Shown here: piece by piece, positions 1 through 9,842 of the stretch | Numbering within the stretch: position 1 is the stretch's first letter | How the letters are laid out: every line of letters starts with the position of its first letter | From: Sabellastarte sp. h YS-2021 | Lineage: Eukaryota; Annelida; Polychaeta; Sabellida; Sabellidae | Length of the DNA stretch: 64,000 nucleotides | NCBI GenBank assembly: GCA_964017235.1 | Contig: OZ024940.1 | Span: 30,498,573 to 30,562,572, forward strand | Direction of reading: 5' to 3' | Notes under the pieces: model-generated | What the model was told of the DNA's origin: nothing | Databases searched by the model: none | The model's input: only the letters and a program-made list of their open reading frames with translations | Translations under genes and position numbers: made by a program

Positions 1-579
1 CTAAATGAGATTCCACAAGAATATTCCTTAAGAAATACATAACTGGTCCAAAATACATGTATTGGAAGTGCAGGTATCGAGGGGGTGATCATATGGCACA
101 TCAGTCCAAAACCCCACTTAAACTTCATCAATCTGGCTCAGATTTTCACAGGAAACTCAGTTCATATCTGACATTGATATTGTATTGGCTTGACTTACTC
201 AGGAAACCAATTAAAAATTTCAATTTTCCGGGGTTTGGGGCCAGGCTCAGCCCCCCTCAAATTAGGAAATATCAGGTATATCCTAATACAACCAATCTAA
301 GGCTCTTCTTTAATTTTGCATATGTTTTAACAATAATTGAGGATATATTAGGCCCATTTGGAGCATTACATCTCTGAAAATAAATTATTTCACCCATATA
401 TTGCTGTAAAAATGGCCAAAAATACATGTAATTTACACCAAACCAGTACCAAGTGTTGGTCTATAATGCTGAAATTTGGCCAGAATATAAGGTGGCACAT
501 ACTAAATCTGACTGAACCGGTTTTAAAATTACATCTGATATAACAGTACTTATAGTTTGGCAATATTGGCTTCAGCTCC
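1..579. repeat. Left-edge partial monomer and start of M1
   Basis: The window opens in the last 56 bp of a monomer (in the lead-in to the palindrome), followed by M1. M1 has private differences: a changed base after the second ACATGTAA motif (about 430), AAGTGTTGG instead of AAATGTTGG near 450, and CTCCCCCC in place of CTGGCCCC at about 576-583. The last of these destroys one arm of the conserved 11-bp inverted repeat. The private changes suggest this copy has escaped recent homogenisation. Confidence 0.85.
52..63. repeat. 12-bp perfect palindrome AATACATGTATT (per monomer)
   Basis: Perfect dyad, present in nearly every monomer and used here as the phase mark. The half-motif ATACATGTA recurs about 369 bp later in the same monomer (near 422-431). 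No protein that binds it is known to me in this setting. Confidence 0.85.
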
Positions 580-585
580 CCCCAA

Positions 586-602
586 ATTCGCTTCTGTGGG
601 GC
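586..602 (+). other. CENP-B-box-like 17-mer (one per monomer)
   Basis: The sequence ATTCGCTTCTGTGGGGC fits the CENP-B box (NTTCGNNNNANNCGGGN) at TTCG and at three of four bases of CGGG, with T in place of the central A: 7 of 9 core positions. It recurs near base 530 of almost every monomer and is among the best kept stretches; one copy has TTTTG at about 42941. The match is to a mammalian protein's site. Similar partial matches have been reported in other satellites and may be chance. Confidence 0.35.
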
Positions 603-1127
603 TGCATTAAGATATACTTAAATTTGGCAAAGTAAGACAAATTTAAGGCTGAAAACCATATTGTTTGCTAGAGCTGGCGCCACTAAATGAGATTCCACAA
701 GAATATTCCTTAAGAAATACATAACTGGTCCAAAATACATGTATTGGAAGTGCAGGTATCGAGGGGGTGATCATATGGCACATCAGTCCAAAACCCCACT
801 TAAACTTCATCCATCTGGCTCAGATTTTCAAAGGAAACTCAGTTCATATCTGACATTGATATTGTATTGGCTTGACTTACTCAGGAAACCAATTAAAATT
901 TCAATTTTCCGGGGTTTGGGGCCAGGCTCAGGCCCCCTCAAATTAGGAAATATCAGGTATATCCTAATACAACCAATCTGAAGCTCTTCTTTAATTTTGC
1001 ATATGTTTTAACAATAATTGAGGATATATTAGGCCCATTTGGAGCATTACATCTCTGAAAATAAATTATTTCACCCATATATTGCTGTAAAAATGGCCAA
1101 AAGTACATGTAAATTACACCAAACCAG

Positions 1128-1135
1128 TACCAAAT
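1128..1135. repeat. Left target-site duplication TACCAAAT
   Basis: This 8-bp sequence occurs once in uninterrupted monomers, in the context CAGTACCAAATGTTGG, and twice in the interrupted ones, at 1128-1135 and 1513-1520. The base before it differs (G left, A right), so the duplication is exactly 8 bp. The arithmetic closes: 377 + 8 = 385 = 1066 - 681. Confidence 0.88.
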
Positions 1136-1145
1136 TTAGCGGGAA

Positions 1146-1174
1146 CCAGCCACCTTTAACAATAAAGGGACTGG
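1146..1174. repeat. Hairpin in left terminal repeat of the MITE
   Basis: CCTTTA (1153-1158) and TAAAGG (1163-1168) form a 6-bp stem with a 4-base loop. Outer CCAG (1146-1149) and CTGG (1171-1174) can extend it across small bulges. The hairpin lies at the same place in the inverted repeat as the right-end hairpin. Structure seen by eye; no folding energy was computed. Confidence 0.6.
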
Positions 1175-1470
1175 TATCGGCCACGATGGCCTTGACATAC
1201 ATCATTGCTAGCCATCATTATCGGGAAATCTCGATCATTATTTTAATTGCTTATATGCATTTTGTATGTATTTACAACATTTTAAACATTTATTATTGAA
1301 ATTATAACATCAAATATTGTGAATTAAACTTTAAAATATTTTGAAATGACAATAATGTTTAGAAGCAAATACATGTTTGGGTGATAATAGAAGATCGACA
1401 GCACTTAAACTGGTTCACGTTTTTAGTTAGGGAAGTACGGAAGCGTAGTACCCAAGATGGTGGGCGATAC

Positions 1471-1498
1471 CCGACCCTATATTGCAGAGTAGGGTCGG
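1471..1498. repeat. Hairpin in right terminal repeat of the MITE
   Basis: CCGACCCTA (1471-1479) and TAGGGTCGG (1490-1498) are perfect 9-bp complements around a 10-base loop. The left-end hairpin occupies the matching position with a different stem sequence, so pairing rather than sequence appears to be kept at both ends. Confidence 0.7.
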
Positions 1499-1512
1499 CG
1501 GAAACCAGACTA

Positions 1513-1520
1513 TACCAAAT
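1513..1520. repeat. Right target-site duplication TACCAAAT
   Basis: This is the right-hand partner of the 8-bp repeat at 1128-1135. Normal monomer sequence (GTTGGTCTATAATGC) resumes directly after it, which fixes the element's right boundary at 1512. Confidence 0.88.
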
Positions 1521-2201
1521 GTTGGTCTATAATGCTGAAATTTGGCCAGAATATAAGGTGGCACATACTAAATCTGACTGAACCGGTTTTAAAATTACAT
1601 CTGATATAACAGTACTTATAGTTTGGCAATATTGGCTTCAGCTGGCCCCAAATTCGCTTCTGTGGGGCTGCATTAAGATATACTTAAATTTGGCAAAGTA
1701 AGACAAATTTAAGGCTGAAAACCATATTGTTTGCTAGAGCTGGCGCCACTAAATGAGATTCCACAAGAATATTCCTTAAGAAATACATAACTGGTCCAAA
1801 ATACATGTATTGGAAGTGCAGGTATCGAGGGGGTGATCATATGGCACATCAGTCCAAAACCCCACTTAAACTTCATCCATCTGGCTCAGATTTTCAAAGG
1901 AAACTCAGTTCATATCTGACATTGATATTGTATTGGCTTGACTTACTCAGGAAACCAATTAAAATTTCAATTTTCCGGGGTTTGGGGCCAGGCTCAGGCC
2001 CCCTCAAATTAGGAAATATCAGGTATATCCTAATACAACCAATCTGAAGCTCTTCTTTAATTTTGCATATGTTTTAACAATAATTGAGGATATATTAGGC
2101 CCATTTGGAGCATTACATCTCTGAAAATAAATTATTTCACCCATATATTGCTGTAAAAATGGCCAAAAGTACATGTAAATTACACCAAACCAGTACCAAA
2201 T

Positions 2202-2578
2202 TTAGCGGGAACCAGCCACCTTTAACAATAAAGGGACTGGTATCGGCCACGATGGCCTTGACATACATCATTGCTAGCCATCATTATCGGGAAATCTCGA
2301 TCATTATTTTAATTGCTTATATGCATTTTGTATGTATTTACAACATTTTAAACATTTATTATTGAAATTATAACATCAAATATTGTGAATTAAACTTTAA
2401 AATATTTTGAAATGACAATAATGTTTAGAAGCAAATACATGTTTGGGTGATAATAGAAGATCGACAGCACTTAAACTGGTTCACGTTTTTAGTTAGGGAA
2501 GTACGGAAGCGTAGTACCCAAGATGGTGGGCGATACCCGACCCTATATTGCAGAGTAGGGTCGGCGGAAACCAGACTA
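2202..2578. mobile_element. Non-autonomous hAT-like MITE, copy 2 (377 bp)
   Basis: This is the same insertion as at 1136-1512, exactly 1066 bp further on, with the same flanking TACCAAAT target duplication (2194-2201 and 2579-2586) and no difference noticed. It arose by duplication of the host monomer and not by a second transposition. It has no coding capacity: the short frames at 2105-2365 and 2447-2647 run across the element boundary into satellite sequence. Confidence 0.75.
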
Positions 2579-3551
2579 TACCAAATGTTGGTCTATAATG
2601 CTGAAATTTGGCCAGAATATAAGGTGGCACATACTAAATCTGACTGAACCGGTTTTAAAATTACATCTGATATAACAGTACTTATAGTTTGGCAATATTG
2701 GCTTCAGCTGGCCCCAAATTCGCTTCTGTGGGGCTGCATTAAGATATACTTAAATTTGGCAAAGTAAGACAAATTTAAGGCTGAAAACCATATTGTTTGC
2801 TAGAGCTGGCGCCACTAAATGAGATTCCACAAGAATATTCCTTAAGAAATACATAACTGGTCCAAAATACATGTATTGGAAGTGCAGGTATCGAGGGGGT
2901 GATCATATGGCACATCAGTCCAAAACCCCACTTAAACTTCATCCATCTGGCTCAGATTTTCAAAGGAAACTCAGTTCATATCTGACATTGATATTGTATT
3001 GGCTTGACTTACTCAGGAAACCAATTAAAATTTCAATTTTCCGGGGTTTGGGGCCAGGCTCAGCCCCCCTCAAATTAGGAAATATCAGGTATATCCTAAT
3101 ACAACCAATCTGAAGCTCTTCTTTAATTTTGCATATGTTTTAACAATAATTGAGGATATATTAGGCCCATTTGGAGCATTACATCTCTGAAAATAAATTA
3201 TTTCACCCATATATTGCTGTAAAAATGGCCAAAAGTACATGTAAATTACACCAAACCAGTACCAAATGTTGGTCTATAATGCTGAAATTTGGCCAGAATA
3301 TAAGGTGGCACATACTAAATCTGACTGAACCGGTTTTAAAATTACATCTGATATAAAAGTACTTATAGTTTGGCAATATTGGCTTCAGCTGGCCCCAAAT
3401 TCGCTTCTGTGGGGCTGCATTAAGATATACTTAAATTTGGCAAAGTAAGACAAATTTAAGGCCGAAAACCATATTGTTTGCTAGAGCTGGCGCCACTAAA
3501 TGAGATTCCACAAGAATATTCCTTAAGAAATACATAACTGGTCCAAAATAC

Positions 3552-4232
3552 ATGTATTGGAAGTGCAGGTATCGAGGGGGTGATCATATGGCACATCAGT
3601 CCAGAACCCCACTTAAACTTCATCAATCTGGCTCAGATTTTCAAAGGAAACTCAGTTCATATCTGACATTGATATTGTATTGGCTTGACTTACTCAGGAA
3701 ACCAATTAAAATTTCAATTTTCCGGGGTTTGGGGCCAGGCTCAGCCCCCCTCAAATTAGGAAATATCAGGTATATCCTAATACAACCAATCTGAAGCTCT
3801 TCTTTAATTTTGCATATGTTTTAACAATAATTGAGGATATATTAGGCCCATTTGGAGCATTACATCTCTGAAAAGAAATTATTTCACCCATATATTGCTG
3901 TAAAAATGGCCAAAAATACATGTAAATTACACCAAACCAGTACCAAATGTTGGTCTATAATGCTGAAATTTGGCCAGAATATAAGGTGGCACATACTAAA
4001 TCTGACTGAACCGGTTTTAAAATTACATCTGATATAACAGTACTTATAGTTTGGCAATATTGGCTTCAGCTGGCCCCAAATTCGCTTCTGTGGGGCTGCA
4101 TTAGGATATACTTAAATTTGGCAAAGTAAGACAAATTTAAGGCTGAAAACCATATTGTTTGTTAGAGCTGGCGCCACTAAATGAGATTCCACAAGAATAT
4201 TCCTTAAGAACAACATAACTGGTCCAAAATAC
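3552..4232. repeat. Representative monomer (M5, 681 bp) with internal landmarks
   Basis: This copy shows the standard layout. It opens just inside the palindrome AATACATGTATT. An AT-rich stretch then leads to a GC-rich patch at about 3722-3752 that can form a small hairpin (GGGGC at 3731-3735 with GCCCC at 3744-3748). A second GC patch lies near 4070-4099 and includes the CENP-B-box-like site. The monomer ends with GGCGCC and a lead-in to the next palindrome. Two inverted-repeat pairs lie inside: TTTGGGGCCAG (3728-3738) with CTGGCCCCAAA (4070-4080), and GTATATCCTAAT (3770-3781) with ATTAGGATATAC (4100-4111). The rest is low-complexity AT-rich sequence with no gene-like signal. Monomer length is close to four times 170 bp, a spacing often seen in satellites, though that match may be incidental. 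Confidence 0.9.
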
Positions 4233-4426
4233 ATGTATTGGAAGTGCAGGTATCGAGGGGGTTATCATATGGCACATCAGTCCAAAACCCCACTTAAACT
4301 TCATCAATCTGGCTCAGATTTTCACAGGAAACTCAGTTCATATCTGACATGGATATTGTATTGGCTTGACTTACTCAGGAAACCAATTAAAAATTTCAAT
4401 TTTCCGGGGTTTGGGGGCAGGCTCAG

Positions 4427-4438
4427 CCCCCCCCCCCC
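4427..4438. repeat. Expanded poly-C tract (12 C)
   Basis: Most monomers have six C at this place (GCTCAGCCCCCCTC). M6 has twelve, and the preceding GGGGCC is changed to GGGGGC. This accounts for six of the seven extra bases that make M6 688 bp long. Confidence 0.9.
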
Positions 4439-6873
4439 TCAAATTAGGAAATATCTGGTATATCCTAATACAACCAATCTGAAGCTCTTCTTTAATTTTG
4501 CATATGTTTTAACAATAATTGAGGATATATTAGGCCCATTTGGAGCATTACATCTCTGAAAATAAATTATGTCACCCATATATTGCTGTAAAAATGGCCA
4601 AAAGTACATGTAAATTACACCAAACCAGTACCAAATGTTGGTCTATAATGCTGAAATTTGGCCAGAATATAAGGTGGCACATACTAAATCTGACTGAACC
4701 GGTTTTAAAATTACATCTGATATAAAAGTACTTATAGTTTGGCAATATTGGCTTCAGCTGGCCCCAAATTCGCTTCTGTGGGGCTGCATTAAGATATACT
4801 TAAATTTGGCAAAGTAAGACAAATTTAAGGCTGAAAACCATATTGTTTGCTAGAGCTGGCGCCACTAAATGAGATTCCACAAGAATATTCCTTAAGAAAT
4901 ACATAACTGGTCCAAAATACATGTATTGGAAGTGCAGGTATCGAGGGGGTGATCATATGGCACATCAGTCCAGAACCCCACTTAAACTTCATCAATCTGG
5001 CTCAGATTTTCAAAGGAAACTCAGTTCATATCTGACATTGATATTGTATTGGCTTGACTTACTCAGGAAACCAATTAAAATTTCAATTTTCCGGGGTTTG
5101 GGGCCAGGCTCAGCCCCCCTCAAATTAGGAAATATCAGGTATATCCTAATACAACCAATCTGAAGCTCTTCTTTAATTTTGCATATGTTTTAACAATAAT
5201 TGAGGATATATTAGGCCCATTTGGAGCATTACATCTCTGAAAAGAAATTATTTCACCCATATATTGCTGTAAAAATGGCCAAAAATACATGTAAATTACA
5301 CCAAACCAGTACCAAATGTTGGTCTATAATGCTGAAATTTGGCCAGAATATAAGGTGGCACATACTAAATCTGACTGAACCGGTTTTAAAATTACATCTG
5401 ATATAACAGTACTTATAGTTTGGCAATATTGGCTTCAGCTGGCCCCAAATTCGCTTCTGTGGGGCTGCATTAGGATATACTTAAATTTGGCAAAGTAAGA
5501 CAAATTTAAGGCTGAAAACCATATTGTTTGCTAGAGCTGGCGCCACTAAATGAAATTCCACAAGAATATTCCTTAAGAAATACATAACTGGTCCAAAATA
5601 CATGTATTGGAAGTGCAGGTATCGAGGGGGTGATCATATGGCACATCAGTCCAAAACCCCACTTAAACTTCATCCATCTGGCTCAGATTTTCAAAGGAAA
5701 CTCAGTTCATATCTGACATTGATATTGTATTGGCTTGACTTACTCAGGAAACCAATTAAAATTTCAATTTTCCGGGGTTTGGGGCCAGGCTCAGCCCCCC
5801 TCAAATTAGGAAATATCAGGTATATCCTAATACAACCAATCTGAAGCTTTCTTTAATTTTGCATATGTTTTAACAATAATTGAGGATATATTAGGCCCAT
5901 TTGGAGCATTACATCTCTGAAAATAAATTATTTCACCCATATATTGCTGTAAAAATGGCCAAAAGTACATGTAAATTACACCAAACCAGTACCAAATGTT
6001 GGTCTATAATGCTGAAATTTGGCCAGAATATAAGGTGGCACATACTAAATCTGACTGAACCGGTTTTAAAATTACATCTGATATAAAAGTACTTATAGTT
6101 TGGCAATATTGGCTTCAGCTGGCCCCAAATTCGCTTCTGTGGGGCTGCATTAAGATATACTTAAATTTGGCAAAGTAAGACAAATTTAAGGCTGAAAACC
6201 ATATTGTTTGCTAGAGCTGGCGCCACTAAATGAGATTCCACAAGAATATTCCTTAAGAAATACATAACTGGTCCAAAATACATGTATTGGAAGTGCAGGT
6301 ATCGAGGGGGTGATCATATGGCACATCAGTCCAGAACCCCACTTAAACTTCATCAATCTGGCTCAGATTTTCAAAGGAAACTCAGTTCATATCTGACATT
6401 GATATTGTATTGGCTTGACTTACTCAGGAAACCAATTAAAATTTCAATTTTCCGGGGTTTGGGGCCAGGCTCAGCCCCCCTCAAATTAGGAAATATCAGG
6501 TATATCCTAATACAACCAATCTGAAGCTCTTCTTTAATTTTGCATATGTTTTAACAATAATTGAGGATATATTAGGCCCATTTGGAGCATTACATCTCTG
6601 AAAAGAAATTATTTCACCCATATATTGCTGTAAAAATGGCCAAAAATACATGTAAATTACACCAAACCAGTACCAAATGTTGGTCTATAATGCTGAAATT
6701 TGGCCAGAATATAAGGTGGCACATACTAAATCTGACTGAACCGGTTTTAAAATTACATCTGATATAACAGTACTTATAGTTTGGCAATATTGGCTTCAGC
6801 TGGCCCCAAATTCGCTTCTGTGGGGCTGCATTAGGATATACTTAAATTTGGCAAAGTAAGACAAATTTAAGGC

Positions 6874-8477
6874 TGAAAACCATATTGTTTGCTAGAGCTG
6901 GCGCCACTAAATGAGATTCCACAAGAATATTCCTTAAGAAATACATAACTGGTCCAAAATACATGTATTGGAAGTGCAGGTATCGAGGGGGTGATCATAT
7001 GGCACATCAGTCCAGAACCCCACTTAAACTTCATCAATCTGGCTCAGATTTTCAAAGGAAACTCAGTTCATATCTGACATTGATATTGTATTGGCTTGAC
7101 TTACTCAGGAAACCAATTAAAATTTCAATTTTCCGGGGTTTGGGGCCAGGCTCAGCCCCCCTCAAATTAGGAAATATCAGGTATATCCTAATACAACCAA
7201 TCTGAAGCTCTTCTTTAATTTTGCATATGTTTTAACAATAATTGAGGATATATTAGGCCCATTTGGAGCATTACATCTCTGAAAAGAAATTATTTCACCC
7301 ATATATTGCTGTAAAAATGGCCAAAAATACATGTAAATTACACCAAACCAGTACCAAATGTTGGTCTATAATGCTGAAATTTGGCCAGAATATAAGGTGG
7401 CACATACTAAATCTGACTGAACCGGTTTTAAAATTACATCTGATATAACAGTACTTATAGTTTGGCAATATTGGCTTCAGCTGGCCCCAAATTCGCTTCT
7501 GTGGGGCTGCATTAGGATATACTTAAATTTGGCAAAGTAAGACAAATTTAAGGCTGAAAACCATATTGTTTGTTAGAGCTGGCGCCACTAAATGAGATTC
7601 CACAAGAATATTCCTTAAGAACAACATAACTGGTCCAAAATACATGTATTGGAAGTGCAGGTATCGAGGGGGTGATCATATGGCACATCAGTCCAAAACC
7701 CCACTTAAACTTCATCAATCTGGCTCAGATTTTCACAGGAAACTCAGTTCATATCTGACATGGATATTGTATTGGCTTGACTTACTCAGGAAACCAATTA
7801 AAAATTTCAATTTTCCGGGGTTTGGGGGCAGGCTCAGCCCCCCCCCCCTCAAATTAGGAAATATCTGGTATATCCTAATACAACCAATCTGAAGCTCTTC
7901 TTTAATTTTGCATATGTTTTAACAATAATTGAGGATATATTAGGCCCATTTGGAGCATTACATCTCTGAAAATAAATTATGTCACCCATATATTGCTGTA
8001 AAAATGGCCAAAAGTACATGTAAATTACACCAAACCAGTACCAAATGTTGGTCTATAATGCTGAAATTTGGCCAGAATATAAGGTGGCACATACTAAATC
8101 TGACTGAACCGGTTTTAAAATTACATCTGATATAAAAGTACTTATAGTTTGGCAATATTGGCTTCAGCTGGCCCCAAATTCGCTTCTGTGGGGCTGCATT
8201 AAGATATACTTAAATTTGGCAAAGTAAGACAAATTTAAGGCTGAAAACCATATTGTTTGCTAGAGCTGGCGCCACTAAATGAGATTCCACAAGAATATTC
8301 CTTAAGAAATACATAACTGGTCCAAAATACATGTATTGGAAGTGCAGGTATCGAGGGGGTGATCATATGGCACATCAGTCCAGAACCCCACTTAAACTTC
8401 ATCAATCTGGCTCAGATTTTCAAAGGAAACTCAGTTCATATCTGACATTGATATTGTATTGGCTTGACTTACTCAGG
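6874..8477. repeat. Multi-monomer segment, second copy (offset 3411 bp)
   Basis: This is the partner of 3463-5067, comprising M10, M11 and the start of M12. M10 is the counterpart of M5, and M11 carries the same poly-C expansion and private variants as M6. The two copies are separated by M7-M9, which share CCAGAACCCC-type variants with them (M7, M9), so this part of the array was built from overlapping exchanges. Confidence 0.8.
7838..7848. repeat. Expanded poly-C tract (11 C)
   Basis: M11, the duplicate of M6, has eleven C at the same place. The two tracts differ by one base, as expected from slippage after duplication or from sequencing error in a homopolymer. Elsewhere the tract is six C, or seven at about 33731-33737 and its copy near 35096. 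Confidence 0.9.
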
Positions 8478-9842
8478 ATACCAATTAAAATTTCAATTTT
8501 CCGGGGTTTGGGGCCAGGCTCAGCCCCCCTCAAATTAGGAAATATCAGGTATATCCTAATACAACCAATCTGAAGCTCTTCTTTAATTTTGCATATGTTT
8601 TAACAATAATTGAGGATATATTAGGCCCATTTGGAGCATTACATCTCTGAAAATAAATTATTTCACCCATATATTGCTGTAAAAATGGCCAAAAGTACAT
8701 GTAAATTACGCCAAACCAGTACCAAATGTTGGTCTATAATGCTGAAATTTGGCCAGAATACAAGGTGGCACATACTAAATCTGACTGAACCGGTTTTAAA
8801 ATTACATCTGATATAACAGTACTTATAGTTTGGCAATATTGTTTTCAGCTGGCCCCAAATTCGCTTCTGTGGGGCTGCATTAAGATATACTTAAATTTGG
8901 CAAAGTAAGACAAATTTAAGGCTGAAAACCATAGTGTTTGCTAGAGCTGGCGCCACTAAATGAGATTCCACAAGAATATTCCTTAAGAAATACATAACTG
9001 GTCCAAAATACATGTATTGGAAGTGCAGGTATCGAGGGGGTGATCATATGGCACATCAGTCCAAAACCCCACTTAAACTTCATCAATCTGGCTCAGATTT
9101 TCACAGGAAACTCAGTTCATATCTGACATTGATATTGTATTGGCTTGACTTACTCAGGAGACCAATTAAAAATTTCAATTTTCCGGGGTTTGGGGCCAGG
9201 CTCAGCCCCCCTCAAATTAGGAAATATCAGGTATATCCTAATACAACCAATCTGAAGCTCTTCTTTAATTTTGCATATGTTTTAACAATAATTGAGGATA
9301 TATTAGGCCCATTTGGAGCACTACATCTCTGAAAATAAATTATTTCACCCATATATTGCTGTAAAAATGGCCAAAAATACATGTAAATTACACCAAACCA
9401 GTACCAAATGTTGGTCTATAATGCTGAAATTTGGCCAGAATATAAGGTGGCACATACTAAATCTGACTGAACCGGTTTTAAAATTACACCTGATATAACA
9501 GTACTTATAGTTTGGCAATATTGGCTTCAGCTGGCCCCAAATTCGCTTCTGTGGGGCTGCATTAGGATATACTTAAATTTGGCAAAGTAAGACAAATTTA
9601 AGGCTGAAAACCATATTGTTTGCTAGAGCTGGCGCCACTAAATGAGATTCCACAAGAATATTCCTTAAGAACAACATAACTGGTCCAAAATACATGTATT
9701 GGAAGTGCAGGTATCGAGGGGGTGATCATATGGCACATCAGTCCAAAACCCCACTTAAACTTCATTAATCTGGCTCAGATTTTCACAGGAAACTCAGTTC
9801 ATATCTGACATGGATATTGTATTGGCTTGACTTACTCAGGAA
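8478..9842. repeat. Monomers M12-M14 (5' part), unduplicated stretch
   Basis: These are ordinary monomers between the 3411-bp-offset pair and the 7495-bp duplication. M12 is the first copy with the AGAATACAAGG and TTGTTTTCAGC variants that mark much of 8.7-30 kb. M14 has an in-frame stop change (CATTAATCTGG near 9764), also seen in M44 near 30198. No other feature seen. Confidence 0.7.

Larger units (their letters stand above)
1136..1512. mobile_element. Non-autonomous hAT-like MITE, copy 1 (377 bp)
   Basis: This stretch interrupts a monomer between two copies of the 8-bp sequence TACCAAAT (1128-1135 and 1513-1520); uninterrupted monomers have it once. The ends are imperfect inverted repeats. 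The left end, read forward from 1137, begins TAGCGGG and contains GGTATCGGCCACGAT at 1173-1187. The right end, read on the other strand from 1512, begins TAGTCTGG and contains GGTATCGCCCACCAT (complement of 1457-1471), matching 13 of 15 bases. Flanking these, AAAGGGACT pairs with ATAGGGTCG. Both ends can fold into a small hairpin. The interior is AT-rich with no transposase frame, so the element must be non-autonomous. An 8-bp target duplication and a TAGNG-type left end fit the hAT superfamily. P and Merlin elements also make 8- to 9-bp duplications, so the superfamily call is tentative. Confidence 0.75.
580..3063. repeat. Tandem duplication of a 1066-bp insertion-bearing monomer
   Basis: Positions 580-1997 match 1646-3063 at an offset of 1066 bp, with no difference noticed. 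The match starts just after the private change in M1 (578-579) and ends where GGCTCAGG at 1998 meets GGCTCAGC at 3064. Each 1066-bp unit is one monomer (M2 or M3) carrying the same 377-bp insertion at the same site. One insertion followed by duplication of the monomer plus insert, by unequal exchange, explains this better than two independent insertions at the same base. Confidence 0.93.
3463..5067. repeat. Multi-monomer segment, first copy (offset 3411 bp)
   Basis: This segment (end of M4, M5, M6 and the start of M7) reappears at 6874-8477, five monomers further on. Both copies share uncommon variants: CCAGAACCCC, TTGTTAGAGC, AAGAACAACATAAC, GACATGGATAT, GTCACCCAT, TCTGGTATATCC and GATATAAAAGT. 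Differences I noticed are T versus G at 4263/7674 and 12 versus 11 bases in the poly-C tract. Left and right limits are set by mismatches near 3460 and by CAGGAAACC versus CAGGATACC near 8478. Confidence 0.8.

Noticed and set aside
52-140. Hammerhead ribozyme, as found in some animal satellites
   Set aside because: The nearest core-like sequence is CTGATG on the minus strand of CACATCAG (about 96-103), but it is followed by TG rather than A and no GAAA partner lies at a fitting distance. The plus strand has no CTGANGA core.
57-377. Recurring open frames of 80-108 codons at the start of each monomer, as a repeated gene
   Set aside because: The frame ends at different places in different copies because of a one-base indel (AAAAATTTC versus AAAATTTC) and is broken by stops in M14-M16, M19, M26, M27, M30, M38, M43 and M44. 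The product resembles no family I know. Survival of the frame is explained by recent homogenisation of the DNA.
358-543. The 61-codon frame kept in most monomers, as a small protein gene
   Set aside because: It overlaps the previous frame, has no start context or codon bias that I can point to, and is lost or altered in M1-M3, M17, M23, M40, M45 and M52 by ordinary satellite changes. Most copies are too alike at DNA level to show selection on protein.
1139-1510. Near-direct repeats GCGGGAACCAGCC (1139-1151) and GCGGAAACCAGAC (1498-1510) as short long-terminal-repeat-like ends
   Set aside because: They are only 13 bp with two mismatches. The inverted repeats are longer and explain the ends better, so the direct match is probably chance.
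1136-1512. Helitron, suggested by the 3' hairpin near the element end
   Set aside because: The element has an 8-bp target duplication and inverted ends, and it does not end in CTRR or sit between A and T in the Helitron way.
1039-1581. Short frames across the 377-bp insertion as coding exons
   Set aside because: They cross the element boundaries into satellite and show no transposase or other motif. The element has no coding capacity.
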